From contig JAMWFC010000092.1 of assembly GCA_027475525.1 (NCBI GenBank), forward strand, positions 930,001-994,000: 64,000 nt of DNA, given 5' to 3'. Position 1 is the first letter of the stretch. The number at the start of each line of letters is the position of its first letter. The notes under the pieces were generated by a model, which saw nothing but the letters and a program-made list of their open reading frames with translations, was not told the origin of the DNA and ran no database searches. The translations under genes were made by a program, and so were the position numbers. Source of the DNA: Macrolepiota albuminosa (taxonomy: Eukaryota; Basidiomycota; Agaricomycetes; Agaricales; Agaricaceae). Shown here in pieces: positions 57,472 through 64,000 of the stretch.

Positions 57472-59025
57472 CTAATCATCACTACTACAGTTGGGATCAT
57501 GTACATACACAGTAAAATCGACAGAGGGAAGGTAATTCGCACCCCGGGTAAGAATCTTGACTTTCACCATGCCGGTAGAATCTATTCGAGGAAGCGCCTC
57601 ACGAATCATTGTCTCCATGACGCGATGTGTCCCTTCAACGACGTAAATATATACCACGCATGGGCCTACCTGGTCGTTGACCATCCTGAGCAGCACTGCA
57701 TCAAGGTGCTCGAAATTACGTGAATTCGCTTCGAAGAGACATTGGGTGAACGCTGCGGTCATTATCACGCTGATACTCTCCAATCGTTTGTGGAATCGAT
57801 TTCCAGCTGCCCAGGTCAAGAAATTCCAGCCTAGACGGTCTGGCTGCCGCAGAAACAAAGCGAAATCTCGCAGCTGTTTCAGTATGGTTAGATCCAAACC
57901 ACGCGCTGGTAGTAACTCTTGTGATGCGAAAAAAAGACGCCCATGAGTCATTATATACACTTGAAAGAAGAATATGAGCTTACCTGTTAGCCAATGATCT
58001 AATCTGGTGGGTTGATAAACCAGAATTCGTTCCAGACTTAGGCTCGAACGATCGGCGACAAGAGATACAGCGGCAAGAGTACGAGGATCCATCGAATACA
58101 CCGTTAACTGGTTTAAACTGGTTACGTTAAGAGTGCAGTACGGCGTTTGCAAAAAGTCGAGAACGTTCAGTGACTCTAGCCCACCGAGGCCCAGAGATTT
58201 GAGAGGATGTTCCTTTCGCTTGGTAATCGAGGTAGTAAACTCCTTGGTTTTAGAAGACGATACAGAGTCAGAGAGGCGTCGTATAATTGACTTTCGTCTT
58301 CGGATGCTTGGCACCGGTGTTAGGTTTCCTATGCTTTGTGAGGTCCATGCCGCTGCCGGACTGAAATCAATGGATTCGTTGTTCTGACCCGTTCCCCGAT
58401 ATTTACCACCATGAATCGCAAGAATCGAGCCTTTCGGTAGTTTATGTCGCCGTTCATACTCAACAAGACCATCATCTATGCACCGGAATCGGAGGGAATG
58501 CAAGGACCCATGGGTAGCTAAGATGTTCAGGATGTAGGGTAGGGCGGAAGAAGTCAGGGGGCATGACTTCTCGTTACAGCAGTCTTTGTCGAGTATGTAG
58601 AGCTCCTTCACGTATTTCTGGATGTTTTTGTTATTGAGCAGAATGAAAAGGAAACTGAGGCATCGCTTGCGTGAGTCGATGAAAACGTGGGAAAAAAGGA
58701 AAGGTTGAATTATCGAGCGAAAGCTTCGGGAGACTAGGACGCATTGGCAGACTGTCCGTATGGAGTCCCTGGACATTGCTGGTGCGTAGTGATGACTGAG
58801 AGTCTCACGAACAATGACATCAATGACGTCGTATGGTAGTTGTACATGCACGTTCGATATCGAGCTACAAGGAACAGCGAGGTGCGCTTTGAGCGCTTTG
58901 TATTCGTAATCGCTAACAAAGGTGACGTACGTGAGCTGAGGTTTGGTCTTTCTAGGTCTACTCGATACTGAGTGTTTGACGGTCAAGGCATTCTTTGCCC
59001 ATGACATGGAGAGTTTGTGTGGCAT
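57472..59025 (-). CDS. F-box-like hypothetical protein
   Basis: An open frame of 517 codons starts MPHKLSMSWAKNALTVKH. After a basic N-terminus it reads VHVQLPYDVIDVIVRETLSH ... IRTVCQCVLVSRSFRSIIQP-FLFSHVFI, an F-box-like helix set, followed by LRR-like helices (ALPYILNILATHGSLHSLRF) and a C-terminal region (WNFLTWAAGNRFHKRLESIS, VRMVNDQVGP-type MVNDQVGPCVVYIYVVEGTH). A 66-nt stretch at 57,918-57,983 has perfect GTAAGC...CACAAG intron borders, is a multiple of three and has no stop. It is probably a spliced intron, leaving 495 residues (joining LTG to ELLPARG). The partner is unknown. Confidence 0.75.
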   Translation of the reverse strand: MPHKLSMSWAKNALTVKHSVSSRPRKTKPQLTYVTFVSDYEYKALKAHLAVPCSSISNVHVQLPYDVIDVIVRETLSHHYAPAMSRDSIRTVCQCVLVSRSFRSIIQPFLFSHVFIDSRKRCLSFLFILLNNKNIQKYVKELYILDKDCCNEKSCPLTSSALPYILNILATHGSLHSLRFRCIDDGLVEYERRHKLPKGSILAIHGGKYRGTGQNNESIDFSPAAAWTSQSIGNLTPVPSIRRRKSIIRRLSDSVSSSKTKEFTTSITKRKEHPLKSLGLGGLESLNVLDFLQTPYCTLNVTSLNQLTVYSMDPRTLAAVSLVADRSSLSLERILVYQPTRLDHWLTGKLIFFFQVYIMTHGRLFFASQELLPARGLDLTILKQLRDFALFLRQPDRLGWNFLTWAAGNRFHKRLESISVIMTAAFTQCLFEANSRNFEHLDAVLLRMVNDQVGPCVVYIYVVEGTHRVMETMIREALPRIDSTGMVKVKILTRGANYLPSVDFTVYVHDPNCSSDD

Positions 59026-60234
59026 TCTCGGGATCTTGGGTAAGGCCTCTCTGGTATAAGACTTGCAAGACTTTGTAACAGGGTGGATGAAGAGCGAACC
59101 TGACTTGACCTGTATGAGCGCGGAGTTGAGTGATCACTTCAAGCTGCTTTCGTATCTCAGGACCCTTGCAGACAGATGCTCAGCGGAAAAACTGGAATAG
59201 CGGACAACTTCTATGGCATCTGTCGAGACTAGAAAGAAGGTGGAGCAAGGCAGGCTTATCGAAGGGGAATTGCCGAAGAACTCTTTTTAGCCGTTTCCAA
59301 GAGCACTTACCGCTCCTCAAGGCGCGGTTATCGCTGATATGATAGCCTGCTGTAGTACCCCAGGTTCGGCACGGTCAGCTTTCCCACCACACAGTGCTGA
59401 TAATACTTATAGCCGATTTCAAAGAACAAAACCAATGACCATGCACGTGCACCTTTGACACTGTATTTCCTGCAAGCTCAACCACCCAACCAAATCCTTT
59501 CAAACTCGCTAGATGTCCATATTCATTGTTATTGATAACATACATTGAGTTCTGTCATACGGATATGGAAATTCCATCGTCATTTACAGATCTAGACAGT
59601 CTGTCTTAAAATACTAACCTATCACCCTCAATCATCACCCTTGCAGTGGCTTGCGGCACCCTTGATCTGGTGATCTTTGCTCCGTTATTTTTAACATGTA
59701 TCAGAACCTCAGTCGAGAATGCTTCCAGCCACAAAGGGACTGTGATCCATCAACAACTTTTAAGAAAGCTGCAAGGTCTGACTGCTAAAGATGTGTTAGT
59801 GAGCTAGTTCCATTACTCTGTATATGGCATGTGTCTGGTTACGTTGATGCCAAGTTTTACCAGGAGTAGTAGAGCAAATACTTACAAGATCTAAACTGTG
59901 ATTCAGGAGTTCAATGTACTTTCCAAAACTAGCACTGAGCAACTCTTACAGGCATACGAATTTAGACCTTCGACGTGCTGTGCAAGGCAACGGCCAATGT
60001 ATACACGTCAGCTAACAAGTATCATTCGAAAAATAACTGTCCCATCAAACACTTACGCATCCTTACCTTGGTTCTTCTTATTTGGTTCTTATCCTAACTT
60101 ACAAGCACGAACCGACAAACGGACGTCTGTCAAGAACGACATTCTTCTTCATATACACTTACAATTCAGAACACACAAAAAAGGGAAATATAATACAACT
60201 TTTCACACCCCGCCCTATAAGAAAACACCAAACA
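59026..60234. other. Intergenic, no gene seen
   Basis: The region between the start of the F-box-like gene and the stop of URC1 contains only short domain-free frames. The promoter of the F-box-like gene must lie near 59,026-59,400. An ACTTATAGCCG stretch near 59,405 is the only TATA-like word noticed. Confidence 0.5.
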
Positions 60235-60730
60235 CTAATGCTCCATCTCCTCCCATGCCCTGCCCACAGTCCTGCTCAGATCCTCCTCCGTCACACGCTT
60301 ACCGCTCGAAAAATACCCTGCGGCAATCTTGGCATCGATCTCGACGCGCGAGTCGGGTGGTATGAGGTGGTCTGTGCGCGTGCGTGGTACAGTCTTAGAG
60401 CTTGAAAGGATTCAAACGAAGGGAGGGACTCGACGTACCGGGGATATCATACCGACGTAAAATTGGTATTCCGCTTTTCACGATCGCTTCGTATTTCCTA
60501 TTCGAAATCGTCAAAAACTCCGCATGGGAATAAAAGGGGAAGGAAGGATGACTGACATATCACTCATTGAGACCATCGCATCGACCTTCTTAACACCGAG
60601 CCAATGAAGCACATCCGGCATCAACGCCTGGAACCTCATGTCCTTCACGCCCGCGATCATCTCCGTACTCTTAAAGTACCGATCCGCACTGTCCCCGCCG
60701 CGCTTGCGCAGGTTATACACGAGGTACTTT

Positions 60731-60768
<38 letters not shown>

Positions 60769-62186
60769 GACTACGATGCCGACGCCCGAGCGCTGCGCGC
60801 ACCGGATGCATTCGAGGATCGCGTAGGTCAGGTATGGCTTGCAGGTGCAGATGTCGGACCCGAAGACGTCGGAGCCGTTGCCTGTGTGTGAATTACGATA
60901 TAGGGGAAGTGGAGGGGTGAGAGGAAGGGGGACGTACATTCGTCGTGCACGCGGAGAGTGAGTTCTTTGGATTCGTCAGAGACGTATGCGGGGTTTCCGA
61001 CTGTTGAGTGTGTAAGTGAAGAAGGAGAGACGGAGAGAAAGACGAACAGATGTAGACGGTTAACCCGCCGATGGGGGGGAGGAAGACTTTGATGTCCGGA
61101 CGCGTGATGAGTTCCGGATACATCCCTCCCGTGTCTTCAAAAAGTGCGCGGCGGAGGAGGCTTTCGGAGCTGGGTGCGTGGGGGCGTCAGCATCGGGGAA
61201 AGCAAAGAAAGTAGACAACGAACATCCCAAACCGCTCGGCGACGCCAGGGAGATACCACACGGGCTCAACGGCGGCTTTACTTACAAAAACCTCAACACC
61301 ACTATCAATCGTACTCGCCGACCCATCCGGGTTCATCCCGGGCGGGCTTTTGAGCACGATCTTACCGTCAATTTCGAGCTCTCCGCTTTTCACGTACTCG
61401 TCTAACTCACTCATCTTCAAATGTGCCTTGGTTACCGCAATACTGGGCCTCGCATCGAGCCCATCCCGGATCTGCTCCGCAAAAACCGTGGGGACGAGAT
61501 GACCGTAAGGGTCGAGCGAGACAATCTTGGAAGGATCGGACCACGCAGGCTGGGGCGGGATAGACACAGGTGGCTCTGTCTGTGAGTAGTCGGGCTTGTG
61601 GGAGGGCGAGAGGGCACCCATGGCGATGGAGAGGGCGCGGTAGATGGAATATGAGCCCGAGTGGGCACCGATGGCATTGCGGTGCTTGATGGAGGAGGGA
61701 AGACGCGAGCAAACGATGGGGCCGCGCGTGGACGCGTCGGGTGCGCCCCAGTGGAGCGGGTACGGCGTGATCCCGTGCTGGTCGGGGTACGCTGTGTGGC
61801 GCAGGTGAGATCTGACAGTGATGAGAGGGATCTGAACATACTGGTCAGGTTGACGCGACCTGGGTAAAGTAGCTTTTCGCGCTCCCTGTCTGTTGTGCGG
61901 GCCGGGGGAGAGCCAACCGGGAGCTCAGAAGATGTCAGCGACGATTTGGAGCTGGGTATCGGTATCGAGGGAATGTCCTTGGATGGAGTGCGCGAGTGGG
62001 CTGGCTCGAGTGGCATCGACGGGTCTTTGGATGTACTCGACATGGCATCAAGCTAGATCCGGATGTTAGTGGTAGAGAGTGATCTGCAGCGATGGCAAGT
62101 ACCTTGGCCTGCATAGTCTGTTGTTGGACCTGCAGCGTGTTTAGCTGCGCAAGGATCTGCGTCAGGACAGCGTCAGAAGTGGACAT
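60235..62186 (-). CDS. URC1: URC1-type GTP cyclohydrolase II homologue (uracil catabolism)
   Basis: This is a homologue of Urc1, needed for the URC uracil-degradation route described in Lachancea kluyveri. The start MSTSDAVLTQILAQLNTLQV is at 62,186. A Ser/Pro-rich N-terminus (AMSSTSKDPSMPLEPAHS, SSELPVGSPPART) precedes the conserved part. Signatures: ITPYPLHWGAPDASTRGPIV, YGHLVPTVFAEQIRDGLDAR, RPSIAVTKAHLKMSELDEYV, EPVWYLPGVAERFGM, then the GTP cyclohydrolase II-like zinc site in HDECNGSDVFGSDICTCKPY (C-x10-C-x-C), KEGRALGEVTKYLVYNLRKR, and the end VEIDAKIAAGYFSSGKRVTE ... AWEEMEH at 60,235. Introns are short. The splice around 61,790-61,870 (before IPLITVRSHLRHTAYPDQHG) is unresolved. GC content is clearly higher than in neighbouring genes. 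Confidence 0.9.
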
Positions 62187-62600
62187 AATTATTTGTAGTG
62201 GGAGAAATGAGAAGGTTGTCGTCTCTTAAAAGGAATTCTAAGTGACAGGTATCATCTAATCAATCACAACGCGGACGCCACGCGACCCCTGACCGCGTCT
62301 TCACTTACGTCATGGTTCTAGACCGAAGGCTACCTCAGATAACCTCAATGTCAATCTCTGCATTTTAAATTCCAAGCAAATTTGGAGCACAGCTAGAACC
62401 AACTGAATACATATGCACACCATCATGAACTTTGCTCATTGTTTTTTCAAATTTAGTTGCCCTTATGCTGTGTATTTTTGTATTTCCTTCTTGTTTCTTT
62501 GTAAAGTTGAATATTATCAATGAAATGCATAAGCTTCAGGTATCATCAAGTATCTAAGCATGCCAGCCACCCTTTGACCTACTACATGTGTTATAATGTG
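62187..62600. promoter_or_regulatory. URC1 upstream region ending at a retroelement border
   Basis: From 62,187 to about 62,340 the DNA is CpG-containing like the gene. From about 62,370 CpG practically vanishes, which suggests the retroelement-derived sequence begins here, some 200-400 bp upstream of URC1. The border itself was not resolved. Confidence 0.5.
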
Positions 62601-64000
62601 ACAACATCAAATTGAAGATCTCAGATGGGATAGTTTCTGGTTGGAGCTCCCACTGGCTAAGTACACCAATCATATGCCCTTGTCACAAGCAAGATCATGC
62701 TATAGCATCTTCATCATTAAAAAGATTAGCACCTCTTAGTGTCTCTATTGATGAGTGGTCCTTGGAGAATGGTCTTCTCACCTTCCAGGGGTGCATTTAT
62801 GTTCCCAACCTACCAGACCTCCAGAGGCAGATTGTTGTGCAGCACCACAATTCTTGGATTGCAGGCCATCCTGGCAGGTGGAAGACACTGGAGCTGGTCT
62901 CTCAGAATTACTGGTGGCCTCAAATGTCATGGTATATTGGCTCCTACACCTCCACTTGTGACCTCTGCCTTTGGACTAAGCCTCATTGCCAGCCTTCCAT
63001 GGGACAACTTCATCCTTTACCCATTCCAGCTGAGCATTGGAGTGTGGCCTCAGTAGACTTCATTGTTGAGTTACCAGACTCTCATGGATACAATACTATC
63101 ATGGTGGTAGTAGATCTCTGTGGCAAGCATGCTCATTTCACTCCAACACATACCACCTGCTCTGCCATGGGTGCTGCTAACCTGTACTGGAAGCATGTCT
63201 GGAAACTCCATGGGTTGTCCAATGCCTACATCTCCAACCATGGACCTCAGTTTGTAGCAGAGTTCACCAGAGAACTGTATCATCTTCTCTATATCAAGCT
63301 ACAAACTACCACAGCCTACCACCCTCAGTCCAATGGCCAGACTAAGCATGCTAACCAAGAGCTAGAACAGTATCTCTGGCTCTTCTGCAATGAACAACAG
63401 GATGACTGGGATGACCTATTACCAGAGGCAGAGTTTCAATACAACAACCATGTACATGCTGCCACCCAGATGTCTCCTTTTCTTCTAAACACTGGTCAAC
63501 ACTCTTGGATGGGATTTGAGCTCATGGACAACCTTCAGAAGATGAAGCTGTTAATGAGTTCATAGATCAGATGAAAGCAGCCCAGGAGGAAGCCAAGGCA
63601 GCCTTAGCTAAGGTGAAGGACAGCATGGCCCACTACTACAATCATGGATGAACTCCAGCTCCCAAGTACAAGCCTGGAGATCAAGTCTATCTGGATGCCT
63701 CTGACATTGCTACTACCCAATCTTCTCAGAAGCTCTCTCATTGCTGTCTAGGACCCTTTCCTATAGTAAGGCAGGTAGGCCCACTAGCCTACTGACTCAA
63801 GCTGTCTAGTGGAATGAGTCAACTTCATCTGGTCTTCAATGTGGTGAAGCTCTCCTGCACCAGAGGATCCAATTCCAGGTTGACATCCACAGCCACCATC
63901 ACCACCAGTTCTGGTAGATAACAGGAAAGAGTACGAAGTGGAGCAGATCCTAGACAGCTGACTTTTTAGGAACAAGCTTCAGTTCAAGGTCAAGTGGAAG
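62600..64000 (+). mobile_element. Ty3/gypsy integrase-chromodomain fragment, cut by the window edge
   Basis: An integrase fragment reads with few breaks to about 63,540. The H2C2 zinc domain is HHNSWIAGHPGRWKTLELVS ... CDLCLWTKPHC. The core has the first catalytic Asp in ASVDFIVELP, but the second is changed (ISNHGPQF where the family has ISDRGPQF) and the third too (QTKHANQELEQYL where the family has QTERVNQELEQYL). Downstream KYKPGDQVYLDA and LVFNVVKL precede a partial chromodomain (EYEVEQIL, LFRNKLQFKVKWK) at the edge. TGA stops at about 63,648, 63,795, 63,884 and 63,958 sit at arginine positions. CpG is nearly absent. No LTR is visible; the 5' half (gag to RT) is missing. Confidence 0.88.

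Noticed and set aside
37136..62186. Biosynthetic gene cluster including DAHP synthase and the dioxygenase
   Set aside because: The genes belong to unrelated pathways, with no core synthase, transporter or regulator set.
1..64000. tRNA or rRNA genes
   Set aside because: No cloverleaf-compatible A/B box pair or rRNA core sequence was recognised by eye; a tRNAscan-SE or Rfam run would settle this.

Overview
The window looks like nuclear DNA of a filamentous basidiomycete, most likely an Agaricomycete. Host genes are intron-dense with introns of about 50-75 nt. They include a SUMO precursor, an STE24 CAAX protease, a class II DAHP synthase, a URC1-type GTP cyclohydrolase II homologue, F-box proteins and a pair of single-pass membrane proteins ending in a PPPY-type tail. 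No rRNA, tRNA, CRISPR array or bacterial-style operon could be supported.

The window has two halves of different character. Positions 1 to about 36,700 are repeat-rich and mostly decayed: (a) 1-5,600 is AT-rich repeat DNA with one copy of a ~0.95 kb dispersed repeat; (b) 5,600-17,500 carries broken multi-exon genes that look like repeat-associated Agaricomycete families; (c) 20,065-25,310 is a Ty3/gypsy element truncated inside RNase H, with two protease-like domains in tandem; (d) 25,370-33,550 is a mosaic of host-gene pieces on both strands (scw1/Whi3-like RRM protein, chitin synthase, and the carbamoyl-phosphate synthetase and dihydroorotase-like parts of a URA2-type protein) next to a coiled-coil gene; (e) 33,740-35,590 is the 3' part of a Helitron helicase with a tail of repeats and hairpins. 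Nonsense codons throughout are nearly all of the CGA-to-TGA or TGG-to-TAG kind, the expected mark of cytosine deamination in silenced repeats.

Positions 37,100-62,200 are ordinary gene-rich DNA. In order: STE24 (-), repeat copy B, SMT3/SUMO (-), an acidic conserved protein (+), a Ser/Thr/Ala-rich protein (+), a phytanoyl-CoA dioxygenase family enzyme (-), an F-box protein (+), two tandem membrane-protein paralogues (+,+), class II DAHP synthase (-), an F-box-like protein (-) and URC1 (-). The genes act in separate pathways (prenyl-protein maturation, sumoylation, shikimate pathway, uracil catabolism) and show no cluster logic. From about 62,600 to the edge lies the 3' half of a chromodomain-type gypsy element, almost free of CpG, with two of three integrase catalytic residues lost.

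The most consequential technical observation is a set of eight tandem duplications, all of period exactly 77 bp, between 878 and 21,061. This points to assembly joins made without trimming a 77-base overlap. The best biological candidates are the mosaic of captured host fragments beside the Helitron, a family of three 42-bp palindromes near 14.1-14.6 kb, the tandem protease domains, and micro-exons of 22 nt (in SMT3, with GC-AG introns on both sides) and 14 nt (in the dioxygenase gene).
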